From Sandaracinobacteroides saxicola (GTDB lineage: Bacteria; Pseudomonadota; Alphaproteobacteria; Sphingomonadales; Sphingomonadaceae): a stretch of 64,000 bases of DNA. Positions 1-8,513 of this stretch are shown piece after piece. Each line of letters opens with the position of its first letter. The stretch's first letter is position 1. The notes under the pieces are model-generated. The model did not search any database. It had not been told where the DNA came from and saw nothing but the letters and a program-made list of their open reading frames with translations. The translations under genes and the position numbers were made by a program. The DNA lies in NCBI RefSeq assembly GCF_014117445.1, contig NZ_CP059851.1, positions 1,364,001 through 1,428,000 of the forward strand. The letters are read 5' to 3'.

Positions 1-1
1 C

Positions 2-2413
2 GGGGCCAAGCCGGTGATGTGGTCGCCGGTGGAGCAGACCGCGCTGGCCGAGGCCGAGATCGAATATGAGGATGTGGTTTCGACGCAGATCGATGTGGCG
101 TTCGAGATTGTCGAGGCGCCGAATTATCCTGATCTGTTGAAACACGGGCCGGTTTATGCGGTGATCTGGACGACGACGCCGTGGACGATTCCGGCGAACC
201 GGGCGTTGGCGTATGGGGCGGATGTAGAGTATTCGCTTTGCTATCTTGCTGGACTGTCCGCTTCAGGATGGTCGGGCGATACAGCGGTTAATGCAAGCCT
301 GACGGCTGCGCTAGATGATCGAATGGCCGCGCTGGATCAGTGGGGGAACAAATTTTGGATTTGCGCAACTGAGTTGATCCCGCAGCTTGAGGCTAGGATT
401 ACTGAAAGGGGTATCCGCGGTTCAATCCGAGTCAAACAACGGTTGCCAAAAGACGCTCTCAAGGGCGGAATAGCCCACCACCCGCTCCACCATCTCAGCG
501 GATTCTTCGCTGAACGGCGTCCGCTGCTCGCCGGCGATTTTGTGACGACGGATGCGGGGACGGGGCTGGTGCATATGGCGCCGGATCATGGCGAGGATGA
601 TTTTGCGCTGTGCAAGGCGCACGGCATCGATCCGGTGTTCGCGGTGCAGGCGGATGGCACCTATGCCGACCGGGCGGACTGGGCCTGGCTGGCGGGCAAG
701 GGGAGTGTGATTTCGCCGAAGCTGAACGCGCCGGACGGGCCGATCTGTTCGGCGCTGCGCGAGGCGGGGGCGTTGTTGTCGGCGGGGGAGTATCGGCACA
801 GCTATCCGCATTCGTGGCGCAGCAAGAAGAAGGTGATCTATCGCTGCACGCCGCAATGGTTTGTGGCGATGGATCGGCCGCTGGCCCCCTCCGCCGCCGC
901 TGACGCAGCGAGTCGCTCCCCCGTGCCGGGGGAGAGCTTGCATGGTTCGACGCTACGCGAGTTGGCTTTGGCGGCCATCGATGCGACGCGGTGGGTGCCG
1001 GCAGGGGGGTATAACCGGATTCGGGCGATGGTAGAGGGGCGGCCGGATTGGGTCTTGTCGCGCCAGCGGGCGTGGGGGGTGCCGATCACGCTGTTCGTGC
1101 ATCGGGAAAGCGGCGAGTATCTGCGCGATCCGGCGGTGAATGCGCGCATCGTGGCAGCGTTCAAGGAACAGGGCGCGGATGCCTGGTGGACGGTGCCGGC
1201 GCAGGCGTTTCTGGGCGCGGATCATGATGCCGCGGATTATGAGCAGGTCACGGACATCCTGGACGTGTGGTTCGACAGCGGATCGACCCACGCCTTCGTG
1301 GTCGAGGCGCGGCATGGGGTGGCACAGGCGGACCTGTATCTGGAAGGGTCGGACCAGCATCGGGGGTGGTTCCAGTCATCCCTGCTGGAAGCCTGCGGGA
1401 CGCGGGGGCGGGCGCCGTATAAAACAGTGGTAACGCACGGCATGGCGCTCGATGGCCAGGGTCGGAAGATGTCGAAATCGCTGGGCAATGTCATCGATCC
1501 GGTGAAGATCATCGATGTCCATGGTGCCGATGTGCTGCGGCTGTGGGTGGCGAGCGTCGATTATCAGGAGGATGTGCGGCTTTCGGATGAAATCCTGAAG
1601 GGCGTGGTGGAGACCTATCGAAAGTTGCGGAACACGCTGCGCTATCTGCTGGGGGCGCTGGACGGATTTACCGATGCCGAGCGGGTGGCGCATGGTGACA
1701 TGCCGCCGCTGGAGCGCTGGGTGCTGCACCGGCTGGCGGTGCTGGATGGCGAAATCCGCGCCGATGTGGCGGACTTCGCCTTCAACCGGATGACGGCGCG
1801 ACTGGCGGCCTTCTGCAACACGGAATTGTCGTCGCTGTTCTTCGATATCCGCAAGGACAGCCTCTATTGCGATCCTGCGGACAGCGCGAAGCGCCGGGCC
1901 TATCGCACGGTGCTGGATACGCTGTTCCATGCGCTGGTGCACTACCTTGCGCCGGTGATGGTGTTCACGGCGGAGGAGGCTTGGGCGACGCGGTATCCGG
2001 ATGCGCCCTCGGTGCACCAGGGGGTGTATCCGGCGGTCGATGCGGCGTGGATCGACGAGGGGCTGGCGGCGCGGTTTGCCACGTTCGAGGCGCTGCGGGC
2101 GCAACTGGCGCTGGTGCTGGAACCAATGCGGCAGGGGAAGGTGATCCGCAGCTTCCTGGAGGCCGAGGTGACGCTGCCGGTGCCCGAGGCGCTTGCCGAT
2201 CTCGATCTGGCAGAGTTGCTGCTGGTGGCCCGGGTGAATGCTGGCCCCCTCCGCTCGCCTGCGGCGAGTCGCTCCCCCGTGCCGGGGGAGAGCCCGGCAG
2301 GGATTTCGGCAACGGTGACGGACGATCCCAAATGCGCGCGCTGCTGGCGGCACCTGCCCGATGTCGCGCCGGAAACCCAGCTTTGCACGCGCTGCGCGGA
2401 GGCGGTGGCGTGA
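2..2413 (+). CDS. ileS: Isoleucyl-tRNA synthetase, 3' part (5' end outside window)
   Basis: Class I aminoacyl-tRNA synthetase that charges tRNA-Ile in the cytoplasm. The frame is open to the window edge (GAKPVMWSPVEQ), so the HIGH motif lies upstream and 803 residues are visible. Seen: editing (CP1) domain with TTPWTIP and DAGTGLVHMAPDHGEDD, WFDSGSTH, GSDQHRGWFQSS, the KMSKS loop (GRKMSKSLGN), and a C-terminal zinc site CARCW...CTRC. Three segments look foreign to the family. One is about 36 extra residues early in CP1, in DNA of about 54% GC (positions 241-480). The other two are short inserts containing the identical peptide ASRSPVPGES, encoded by two copies of a palindromic DNA repeat (908-937 and 2264-2293). 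All are in frame, so the gene looks functional. The stop overlaps the lspA GTG start (GTGA). Confidence 0.97.
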   Translation, partial: GAKPVMWSPVEQTALAEAEIEYEDVVSTQIDVAFEIVEAPNYPDLLKHGPVYAVIWTTTPWTIPANRALAYGADVEYSLCYLAGLSASGWSGDTAVNASLTAALDDRMAALDQWGNKFWICATELIPQLEARITERGIRGSIRVKQRLPKDALKGGIAHHPLHHLSGFFAERRPLLAGDFVTTDAGTGLVHMAPDHGEDDFALCKAHGIDPVFAVQADGTYADRADWAWLAGKGSVISPKLNAPDGPICSALREAGALLSAGEYRHSYPHSWRSKKKVIYRCTPQWFVAMDRPLAPSAAADAASRSPVPGESLHGSTLRELALAAIDATRWVPAGGYNRIRAMVEGRPDWVLSRQRAWGVPITLFVHRESGEYLRDPAVNARIVAAFKEQGADAWWTVPAQAFLGADHDAADYEQVTDILDVWFDSGSTHAFVVEARHGVAQADLYLEGSDQHRGWFQSSLLEACGTRGRAPYKTVVTHGMALDGQGRKMSKSLGNVIDPVKIIDVHGADVLRLWVASVDYQEDVRLSDEILKGVVETYRKLRNTLRYLLGALDGFTDAERVAHGDMPPLERWVLHRLAVLDGEIRADVADFAFNRMTARLAAFCNTELSSLFFDIRKDSLYCDPADSAKRRAYRTVLDTLFHALVHYLAPVMVFTAEEAWATRYPDAPSVHQGVYPAVDAAWIDEGLAARFATFEALRAQLALVLEPMRQGKVIRSFLEAEVTLPVPEALADLDLAELLLVARVNAGPLRSPAASRSPVPGESPAGISATVTDDPKCARCWRHLPDVAPETQLCTRCAEAVA
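883..937 (+). repeat. Palindromic repeat inserted in frame in ileS, copy 1
   Basis: This is the first copy of an element seen again at 2241-2293. The last 30 bases (908-937) are identical in both copies and hold a hairpin with 8-base arms CTCCCCCG (916-923) and CGGGGGAG (927-934) around a TGC loop. It is read as ASRSPVPGES inside IleS, between WFVAMDRPL and STLREL, where other IleS proteins have only a few residues. The element is recognised only from these two copies. Confidence 0.8.
2241..2293 (+). repeat. Palindromic repeat inserted in frame in ileS, copy 2
   Basis: Second copy of the element at 883-937. It begins with the same CTGGCCCCCTCCGC and ends with the same 30 bases (2264-2293), with hairpin arms at 2272-2279 and 2283-2290. 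It is read in the same frame as copy 1 (ASRSPVPGES) and lies just before the C-terminal zinc motif of IleS. Confidence 0.8.
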
Positions 2414-2883
2414 AGCGGCTGGGCTATGGACTGGCGGCGGGGGTGTTCCTCCTCGACCAGGCGGTGAAATACTGGATCATTTCGGTGCTGGGCCTTCAGG
2501 CTAAGGTCAGCGTGCCGGTGCTGCCCTTCTTCAGCCTGACCTGGGTGGAGAATTATGGCGTCTCGATGGGGATGTTCCAGGCGGACAGCGGCGTGGAGCG
2601 CTGGGGGCTGACGCTGCTCACCGCGGGCATCGCGGCGTTCGTGGGCGCGTGGATCGCACGGGAGAAGGCGATGCCGGAGGTGATCGCGCTGGGGCTGGTG
2701 CTGGGGGGTGCGGTGGGGAATATCCTGGACCGGGTGCGCTTCGGCTATGTGGTGGACTTCGTACACCTTCACATCGGCAACTGGTCCTTCTATGTGTTCA
2801 ATGTGGCCGATGCGGCGATCAGCATCGGCGTGGCGCTGTTGCTGGTGCGCGCGTTGCTGGCGCCGAAGGAGAGTAAGGCATGA
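2410..2883 (+). CDS. lspA: Lipoprotein signal peptidase (signal peptidase II)
   Basis: Inner-membrane aspartyl protease that removes the signal peptide from prolipoproteins after lipid attachment. The 157 residues match the family's usual length. Four hydrophobic segments are visible, and the two Asp-containing motifs are present: GNILDRVRFGYVVDF (about residues 103-117) and FNVADAAISIG. The motif usually read N-x-G-x-x-FG is here ENYGVSMGM, a small departure. The GTG start at 2410 overlaps the ileS stop, and the stop overlaps the next ATG (ATGA), so the three genes should be translationally coupled. Its likely substrate is encoded directly downstream. Confidence 0.95.
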   Translation: MKRLGYGLAAGVFLLDQAVKYWIISVLGLQAKVSVPVLPFFSLTWVENYGVSMGMFQADSGVERWGLTLLTAGIAAFVGAWIAREKAMPEVIALGLVLGGAVGNILDRVRFGYVVDFVHLHIGNWSFYVFNVADAAISIGVALLLVRALLAPKESKA

Positions 2884-3311
2884 CCAAGGTTCGGATTTCG
2901 CTGGGGCTGGGTGCCGCCTGTCTGATGCTGAGCGCCTGTGCCAGCGGCGGCATCGCCGACCGCAAGCGGCCCGACGAGTTCGCGGTGGGCCGCTCGGCGC
3001 CGCTGGTGGTGCCGCCGGAGTTCACGCTGGCGCCGCCGCGGCCGGGCGCGCCGCGACCGCTCGCGGCCGACAGCCAGACGCAGGCGCTGGAGGCGCTGTT
3101 CGGGCCGGGTGTGGTGCTGCCGCCGAAGTCCGAGAGCGAGAAGGCGCTGCTGGAAGGTGCGAAGGCGACCAAGGCAGACCCGATGATCCGCAACAACGCC
3201 GGCGACCCGAAGACCATCGGCGTGGACAAGGGCGCCTTCCTGCGCGAGCTGCTGGATGCGCCGGCGGGGACGCGCAATGCGGCGACGGCGAAGGTGACGG
3301 TGGGGGGCTAA
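2880..3311 (+). CDS. DUF3035 / BamF-like outer-membrane lipoprotein
   Basis: A 143-residue lipoprotein. It has an N-terminal signal with lipobox LSAC (modified Cys about residue 21), then RPDEFAV and APLVVPPEF. The R-x-DEF-x-V motif is the signature of the DUF3035 family; from memory, the Caulobacter BamF subunit of the outer-membrane beta-barrel assembly complex carries it. The rest is Pro/Ala-rich and probably extended. It overlaps lspA by four bases. Family membership is fairly sure; a BAM role is inferred from the motif only. Confidence 0.8.
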   Translation: MTKVRISLGLGAACLMLSACASGGIADRKRPDEFAVGRSAPLVVPPEFTLAPPRPGAPRPLAADSQTQALEALFGPGVVLPPKSESEKALLEGAKATKADPMIRNNAGDPKTIGVDKGAFLRELLDAPAGTRNAATAKVTVGG

Positions 3312-3772
3312 AGCTCGCCATAGCCGTCGAAGCCCGCGTCCGCGCCGCGCATGGCGCGGTGGGCGGCGCAGCGGGCGAAGCGAAGCAGTTCGGCCCTGCG
3401 GCGGGCGGCATTGAGGGGCACGACCGGCGCCGGGCGGATGACCGCCGCCTCATAGCCATCGGCGATCAGCAGCCCGGAACGGTCGGGAAGATATGCGGCG
3501 TCCGCCACGATCCCCGCCAGCGGACCTTCGGGCACCGCCCACCAATATTCGTCGCAATAATCCAGATAGTCGGTCCATTTGCGGTCGCCGCGCAGGTCGG
3601 CGGCGCTGACCTTCACCTCCACCAGCGCGACCTCGCCGCGCGCGCCGATGCCGACCAGGTCGGCGCGGCGGCCGTTGCCCAGCGGCACTTCACACAGGCA
3701 GGCAAAGCCGCGATACCAGAAATGCCGCGCCACGCCGCGAAGGACATCGGTGGCAGCCAGGAGAAGCGTCAA
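3308..3772 (-). CDS. mmcB: MmcB family DNA repair protein
   Basis: A 154-residue protein with the MmcB pattern: NGRRADLVGIG, then VALVEVKVSAADLRGDRKWTDYLDYCDEYWWAVP, then GLLIADGYEAAV. The E-x-K within a D...EVK arrangement is nuclease-like. In Caulobacter the family is linked to mitomycin C damage and the SOS response. A TTG start at 3772 is used because no ATG fits and the conserved region begins about 8 residues in. It sits back to back with the DJ-1 gene, whose ATG shares the same base, and ends tail to tail with the lipoprotein gene. Confidence 0.88.
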   Translation of the reverse strand: MTLLLAATDVLRGVARHFWYRGFACLCEVPLGNGRRADLVGIGARGEVALVEVKVSAADLRGDRKWTDYLDYCDEYWWAVPEGPLAGIVADAAYLPDRSGLLIADGYEAAVIRPAPVVPLNAARRRAELLRFARCAAHRAMRGADAGFDGYGEL

Positions 3773-4455
3773 TGTCGAAACCCTTTCACGTCGGTTTTCT
3801 GCTCTATCCCAACCTGACGCAACTGGACATGACCGGACCGGCGCAGGTGCTGCACCGGATGCCGGGGGCGACGGTGCATTTCGTCTGGAAACGCATTGAG
3901 CCGGTGATGAGCGACTGCGGCCTGGCGCTGCTGCCGACGGTGACGCTGGCGGACTGTCCGCAGCTGGACCTCATCTGTGTGCCCGGCGGCTATGGCTGCA
4001 CCGAGATGATGGCGGATGAGGAGGTGCTCGACTGGCTGCGCCGGCAGGCGGCGGGGGCGCAATGGCTGACAAGCGTGTGCACCGGCAGTCTGGTGCTGGC
4101 GGCGGCGGGGCTGCTGGATGGCTATCGCGCCGGCTGCCACTGGGCCTGGGGCGACCATCTGGCGGGGTTCGGCGCGACCTATGTCGCGGAGCGGACAGTG
4201 GTGGACCGCAACCGCATCACTGCGGGCGGTGTGACAAGCGGCATCGATTTCGCCTTTCGGGTGATCGAGAAACTGCACGGGCGCGATGTAGCCGAATCGA
4301 TCCAGCTGGCGCTGGAGTATGACCCGCAGCCGCTGGGGGGCGGCACGCCGAAAACGGCGCGGCCGGAAATCCTGGGGGCGGTGCAGGGGGTGATGGCCGG
4401 GCGGATGGCAGCGCGGGTGGCGGCGCTGGAGGCGGCTGCGGCGCGATACCAATAG
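3772..4455 (+). CDS. DJ-1/PfpI family protein
   Basis: A 227-residue cytoplasmic protein of the class I glutamine amidotransferase-like superfamily. The nucleophile elbow is SVCTGS, with Cys103 as the likely catalytic residue, preceded by CVPGGYG. The early VGFLLYPNLTQLDMTGP motif is typical of the isonitrile hydratase (InhA)-like branch. The reaction cannot be fixed from sequence; an isonitrile hydratase or a general DJ-1-like hydrolase or chaperone are both possible. It starts at the same base as divergent mmcB, so its promoter must lie inside mmcB. Confidence 0.85.
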   Translation: MSKPFHVGFLLYPNLTQLDMTGPAQVLHRMPGATVHFVWKRIEPVMSDCGLALLPTVTLADCPQLDLICVPGGYGCTEMMADEEVLDWLRRQAAGAQWLTSVCTGSLVLAAAGLLDGYRAGCHWAWGDHLAGFGATYVAERTVVDRNRITAGGVTSGIDFAFRVIEKLHGRDVAESIQLALEYDPQPLGGGTPKTARPEILGAVQGVMAGRMAARVAALEAAAARYQ

Positions 4456-4458
4456 CCT

Positions 4459-5601
4459 TTATCGCGCGCGGCCGCGGGCGCTGACCGGCCAGATGTCGAC
4501 CAGGGTGTCGCCGCGCACGACATGATAATGGTCATGGAGGTTGACCGTGGGGTCGCAGTGCGGAACGGTCAGGCTGACCGGATCGCCGGGCCGCAGGCGC
4601 TGGCTGATGCCGTCGTGCAGCAGCGCGGCATGTTCGTCTCCCATGAAGAAGACGGCGGTTTCGGGCGGGCTGCCGGCGGAAACGGTGGCGCTGCCGCCGT
4701 CGGTGGACAGCGACTTGAAGCCGGCGTCGATGGTGACCAGGCCATCATGGTTGGCGCTGACCACGCGGGCATCGACGAACAGCGAGGTCTCGAACGGGGG
4801 CGCGCCGGTGCCGGCGAGGTCGCAATCGAGATATTGCCGGTCCATGAAGATGTAGGAACCGCATTGCAGTTCGGTGAAGACGCCGAGTTCGAGGTCGATG
4901 CGGTGGGTGCCGGTGCCGGAGCCGGAGATGATGACGATGTCGTGGCCGGCACCGCGCAGGGCGGCGATGACGCTCTTCAGATAGGCCGTGCGTTCGACGA
5001 TCGCTTCCCGCCGGGCAGCGAAATCCTCGACATGCTGCTGCATGCCGCAATAATATTGCACGCCGCCCAGGCGCAGGTGGGGCGCGCGGGCGATGGTATC
5101 AGCGAGTTCGACCGCGGCCTGGGCGGAAGCGACGCCGGTGCGGCGGATGCCGGGGTCGATGTCGATGAGGACGGTGAGGCGCGCGCCGGCGCGGGCAAGT
5201 GCCGTGTCGATGCGCCATGCCGTGTCGGGATGATCGACCACCGCCATCAGATCGGGCGCGCGCGCGGCAAGCGCGGCGAGCCGTTCGACGGCGGCGGGCG
5301 CGGCGACGGGCGAGGTGATGAGCAGGCCGCCGATGCCGGCGTCGGCGAGCACCTCGGCCTCGCCGATCTTGGCGCAGCATTGGCCGACCGCGCCGGCGGC
5401 GAGCTGGCGGCGGGCGATGTCCACGCTCTTGTGGGTCTTGGCGTGCGGTCGCAGGCCGATGCCGGCGGCGGCGGCGAGCGCCTGCATGGCAGCGATGTTG
5501 CGGTCGAGCCGGTCGAGGTCGAGCACCAGCAGCGGCGTGTTCAGCGCGGCGCGCGAGCCCTGCTGGCCGATCAGGCCACGGTGCAATGCGATGTCGTCCA
5601 T
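4459..5601 (-). CDS. DSD1 family PLP-dependent enzyme (D-threonine aldolase / D-serine dehydratase-like)
   Basis: A 380-residue fold-type III PLP enzyme. RPHAKTHKS holds the Schiff-base lysine (Lys55), with VVDHPDTAWR, IDIDPGIRRTGV and SGSGTGTHR further on. The C-terminal PHCDPTVNLHDHYHVV carries the His and Cys residues that bind zinc in this family. The family cleaves or dehydrates D-beta-hydroxy amino acids. The ATG at 5601 is chosen because it overlaps the stop of the upstream oxidase gene (TGATG). It is the last gene of a three-gene operon with that oxidase and an SDR; the substrate is unknown. Confidence 0.88.
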   Translation of the reverse strand: MDDIALHRGLIGQQGSRAALNTPLLVLDLDRLDRNIAAMQALAAAAGIGLRPHAKTHKSVDIARRQLAAGAVGQCCAKIGEAEVLADAGIGGLLITSPVAAPAAVERLAALAARAPDLMAVVDHPDTAWRIDTALARAGARLTVLIDIDPGIRRTGVASAQAAVELADTIARAPHLRLGGVQYYCGMQQHVEDFAARREAIVERTAYLKSVIAALRGAGHDIVIISGSGTGTHRIDLELGVFTELQCGSYIFMDRQYLDCDLAGTGAPPFETSLFVDARVVSANHDGLVTIDAGFKSLSTDGGSATVSAGSPPETAVFFMGDEHAALLHDGISQRLRPGDPVSLTVPHCDPTVNLHDHYHVVRGDTLVDIWPVSARGRAR

Positions 5602-6881
5602 CAGGAAAACAGCCCTTCCAAATGGGGGTTGAGGAACTTGCCCTGCGGGTCGGCATGGCGGCGGACAGCGCGGAAATGCTCGGCCATGGGGTAGAGGCTG
5701 TCCACATCGGCGCGGGTCAGGGTGTGGCGCTTGGCCCAGTGCGGGCGACCGCCATGGGCACGGAAAATCGCCTCGCCCTCGGCGAAAATCTCGCGCCAAG
5801 GCTGCCGGACATATTGGTGCATCGAAAGCGACGCGACCGGGCCACGGTTCATCGGGCTCATCCAGATGTCGTCGCCGGCGACAACACGATATTCGAAGGG
5901 GAAGCTGACAGGCAGGCGGCGGCGGCGGATCCAGTCGAGCATCTCGGACAGCGCCTCGAAACCGGCGGCGCGCGGCAGCTCATATTCCATCTCCTCGAAG
6001 CGGATGCCGCGGTCGGACGGGAAGATGCTGTGCGCGGGACCACGGCGTTCGGCATCGAAGCGGCCGCGCATGACCAGCTTCTGCAACAGCGGCACCGCCA
6101 TCGGCAGATGCACGCCGATGTCGAGCAGGCGCTGGAATCCGGCCTCCTCCATGTCGCTGGTGGTGGGCGGTGGTTCGCAGGGGTCGGTCAGCGACAGGGT
6201 CTTCAGGATGACGCTGTCGGCGTGCGGGAAGATGAAGAATTCGGCGTGGCGATGCTCCGCGGCGAGGCTGTCGAACCGTTCGCGCACCTCGGCCCAGCGC
6301 ATCTTCGTGATGCGTTCGACCAGGTGAAAGGCGGGAACGACCGCCACCTCGATCTCGATGGCGATACCGAACAGGCCTAGCGACAGGCGCTGCGCCTGGA
6401 ACAGGTCGGGGTTGGTGTCGGCGTCGCACCAGCGCAGTTCGCCATCGGCCCCCACCAGGCGGAAGCCGCGGGCGAAGGTGGAGAGGCTGCCCAGCGTCTC
6501 GCCGGTGCCGTGGGTGCCGGTGGCCATCGCCCCGGCGAGGCTCTGCGGATCAACGTCGCCCTGGTTGGCGAGCGCGAATCCGAGCTTGCCCAGTTCCGCG
6601 GTGAGGTAGTGCAGGCTCCACCCGGCCGGAACACGGGCGGTACGGCGCCCGGCATCGAGCCTGATTTCGCCCGGCAGGTCCTCGACGCTGACGATCAGAC
6701 CGTCCGATGCACACAGGGGCATAAAACTGTGGCCGGCGCCGGTGGCGCGAACCGCAGACGCGCGACGCACCGCATCGCAGAGGGCATCGAGGCTGCGCGG
6801 CCGGATGAACCGTGCGTCGGAGGTGACGCTGCCCGACCAGTTGCTCCAACGGCTGGCGGTGATCTTCTCGATGGCATTCAT
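5601..6881 (-). CDS. FAD-dependent sugar-lactone oxidase (D-arabinono-1,4-lactone oxidase family)
   Basis: A 426-residue flavoprotein of the vanillyl-alcohol-oxidase superfamily. The N-terminal FAD domain has IRPRSLDALCDAVR and GAGHSF; His51 is the position that binds FAD covalently in relatives. ALANQGDVDPQSLAGAMATGTHGTG follows. The C-terminal ALO domain ends with RPHWAKRH and DPQGKFLNPHLEGLF. Such enzymes oxidise aldonolactones or polyols with oxygen. The start at 6881 follows the upstream SDR stop by four bases; a longer frame upstream would run into that gene. Confidence 0.88.
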   Translation of the reverse strand: MNAIEKITASRWSNWSGSVTSDARFIRPRSLDALCDAVRRASAVRATGAGHSFMPLCASDGLIVSVEDLPGEIRLDAGRRTARVPAGWSLHYLTAELGKLGFALANQGDVDPQSLAGAMATGTHGTGETLGSLSTFARGFRLVGADGELRWCDADTNPDLFQAQRLSLGLFGIAIEIEVAVVPAFHLVERITKMRWAEVRERFDSLAAEHRHAEFFIFPHADSVILKTLSLTDPCEPPPTTSDMEEAGFQRLLDIGVHLPMAVPLLQKLVMRGRFDAERRGPAHSIFPSDRGIRFEEMEYELPRAAGFEALSEMLDWIRRRRLPVSFPFEYRVVAGDDIWMSPMNRGPVASLSMHQYVRQPWREIFAEGEAIFRAHGGRPHWAKRHTLTRADVDSLYPMAEHFRAVRRHADPQGKFLNPHLEGLFS

Positions 6882-6885
6882 AGGG

Positions 6886-7704
6886 TCAGTCCAATCCATA
6901 GGCGCGGCGGACCAGCAGCTGGAAGGGACCAGCGGGCAGGACGCGGTGAAGGAGGAGGAACAGGCGCTCGAAGGCGCTCGCCTTGGCGAAGCCGGCATGA
7001 CGGCCACGGGTATGCGTCAGGTGGACGACGGCGTCGGCAAGGCTCTCCGGGCTGGCGCCGGCCTGTTCGCTGGCGATCATGGCGGCGAGCACGCGGGACT
7101 GCTGCGGCTCATAGGGGCTGTGATGGCGGTCGGCCGGCGGTTGGCGCCGGTCGGGGAAGCCGGTGCGATGATCGCCGGGTTCGACCAGCGTCACATCGAT
7201 GCCGAACGGGCGCAGTTCGATGCGCAGCGCCGCGGCGTAGGCGGCGAGCGCGGCTTTCGACGCGCTGTAGAAACCCTGAAAGGGCAGGGCGATGCGGCCG
7301 GCGAGCGAGCCGATCACGATCAGCCGGCCGCCGCCGCGGGCGCGAAGGGATGGCAGGAAGGCCTGCACGACGCGGTGCGCGCCCAGCAGGTTGGTGTCGA
7401 ACTGGGCGCGGGCGGCGTCGACCGGGGTCTCCTCGATGGCGCCGGAAATGCCGAAGCCGGCGTTCAGCACGATGGTGGCGGGAAGCGCGCCGGCCTCCTG
7501 CAGGCGGTTTTTCAGGCTGGCGACGGAGACATCGTCGCAAATGTCGAGCTGCGCCATGGTCAGGCCGGAAGCGGCGATGGGGCCATCGGTCGCGGCATGG
7601 CGGCTGGTGCCGACCACGCGGGCGCCGCCGGCGGCCAGGCGTTCTGCGATGGCCTTGCCCAGCCCGGATGACGCGCCGGTGACGAGGATGGTCGGCGGCG
7701 ACAT
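6886..7704 (-). CDS. Short-chain dehydrogenase/reductase
   Basis: A 272-residue SDR with TGASSGLG cofactor loop near the N-terminus, LNAGFG, a catalytic Ser in VIGSLAGRI and YSASKAAL (Tyr-x3-Lys). The C-terminal 90 residues are longer than in the minimal SDR and Arg/His-rich, so the substrate pocket may be unusual. The ATG at 7704 is preceded by GGGAG; a GTG lies one codon upstream. It is the first gene of the operon with the FAD oxidase and PLP enzyme and is divergent from the TetR gene. Confidence 0.88.
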   Translation of the reverse strand: MSPPTILVTGASSGLGKAIAERLAAGGARVVGTSRHAATDGPIAASGLTMAQLDICDDVSVASLKNRLQEAGALPATIVLNAGFGISGAIEETPVDAARAQFDTNLLGAHRVVQAFLPSLRARGGGRLIVIGSLAGRIALPFQGFYSASKAALAAYAAALRIELRPFGIDVTLVEPGDHRTGFPDRRQPPADRHHSPYEPQQSRVLAAMIASEQAGASPESLADAVVHLTHTRGRHAGFAKASAFERLFLLLHRVLPAGPFQLLVRRAYGLD

Positions 7705-7748
7705 CACGGCATCATCTCCCGGCCTCTTGCGCTGGCTTGCGCTTGAAC

Positions 7749-7764
7749 GATAGTATTTGCTATC
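7749..7764. promoter_or_regulatory. Inverted repeat, likely TetR operator
   Basis: GATAG (7749-7753) and CTATC (7760-7764) form an inverted repeat around a six-base spacer. It lies in the 84-base gap between the divergent SDR operon and TetR gene. Position and symmetry suit a TetR-family operator controlling both sides; binding by the adjacent TetR is inferred. Confidence 0.5.
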
Positions 7765-7788
7765 ATATGCTGGCGAAGGAGGTCAAGC

Positions 7789-8427
7789 ATGTCCAGCATC
7801 CCGCCTGCTCTGCGCTCGGCGCCACGCCCGCAGCCGCAGCAGCAGCGTTCGACGGAAACCGTGGGGCGCATCCTGGACGCGGCGTCGGCGCTGCTGGATG
7901 AGGTGGGGTTCGACCGGCTGACCACCAACCTGATCTGCCAGCGCGCGGGGCTGACGCCCCCGGCACTCTATCGCCATTTCGCGCATAAATATGCCGTGAT
8001 GGAGGAATTGGGGCGGCGGCTGATGGAAGCGCAGAATGCCGCGCTGTACGGCTTTCTGGCGACACAGGCGCAGCTGTTCCTGCCGGTGCCGGCACTGGCG
8101 GCGATGCTGCGCGGCCAGCTTGAGCTGACCCGTGGACAGCCGGGGGCACGATGGATCATGCGGTCGCTGCATTCGACGCCGGCGCTGGTGCATGTGCGGC
8201 TGGAATCGCATCAGTCGGTGGTGGACCATCTGGCGGCGCGGCATCGTGCCATGGCCGGCATGGCGGCGCCCGACGTGGTCGCGCGGCGCTATCGCATCGC
8301 GGTGGACGCCGGCTATGCCATCGTCGAACTGCTGCTCGACCAGCCGATGCTGGACGAGGAGGCCGTGCTGCTGGACACGGCGCGGATGATCGCCGGCCTG
8401 TTGGAAGGACCGGACAAAAACCGATAA
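7789..8427 (+). CDS. TetR/AcrR family transcriptional regulator
   Basis: A 212-residue repressor. The N-terminal helix-turn-helix is clear (ILDAASALLDEVGFDRLTTNLICQRAGLTPPALYRHFAHKYAVM, about residues 28-72). A variable all-helical ligand domain follows. It has a good GAAGGAGG ribosome site. It is divergent from the SDR-oxidase-PLP enzyme operon and 86 bases upstream of a TonB receptor gene, so it may control either. The inverted repeat in its promoter suggests autoregulation. Confidence 0.9.
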   Translation: MSSIPPALRSAPRPQPQQQRSTETVGRILDAASALLDEVGFDRLTTNLICQRAGLTPPALYRHFAHKYAVMEELGRRLMEAQNAALYGFLATQAQLFLPVPALAAMLRGQLELTRGQPGARWIMRSLHSTPALVHVRLESHQSVVDHLAARHRAMAGMAAPDVVARRYRIAVDAGYAIVELLLDQPMLDEEAVLLDTARMIAGLLEGPDKNR

Positions 8428-8440
8428 ATATCGAATAGTC
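8423..8440. promoter_or_regulatory. 18-bp box shared with 14935-14952
   Basis: GATAAATATCGAATAGTC differs by one base from GATATATATCGAATAGTC at 14935-14952. This copy overlaps the TetR stop codon and ends 73 bases before the receptor ATG. The other copy lies 36 bases before the aminotransferase ATG. The two boxes thus sit in front of two convergent operons and probably bind one regulator. Confidence 0.55.
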
Positions 8441-8513
8441 TTGATTTCCCCCGCGTCGCTGATATGGGGCAGCATCGAAACCCGTCGTTCTTCCTGCTGC
8501 AAAGGATCGGCCC

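Noticed and set aside
2880-3311. Possible alternative product on the opposite strand of the BamF-like gene
   Set aside because: The plus-strand frame has a lipobox and the RPDEFAV motif and is coupled to lspA; opposite frames have nothing recognisable.
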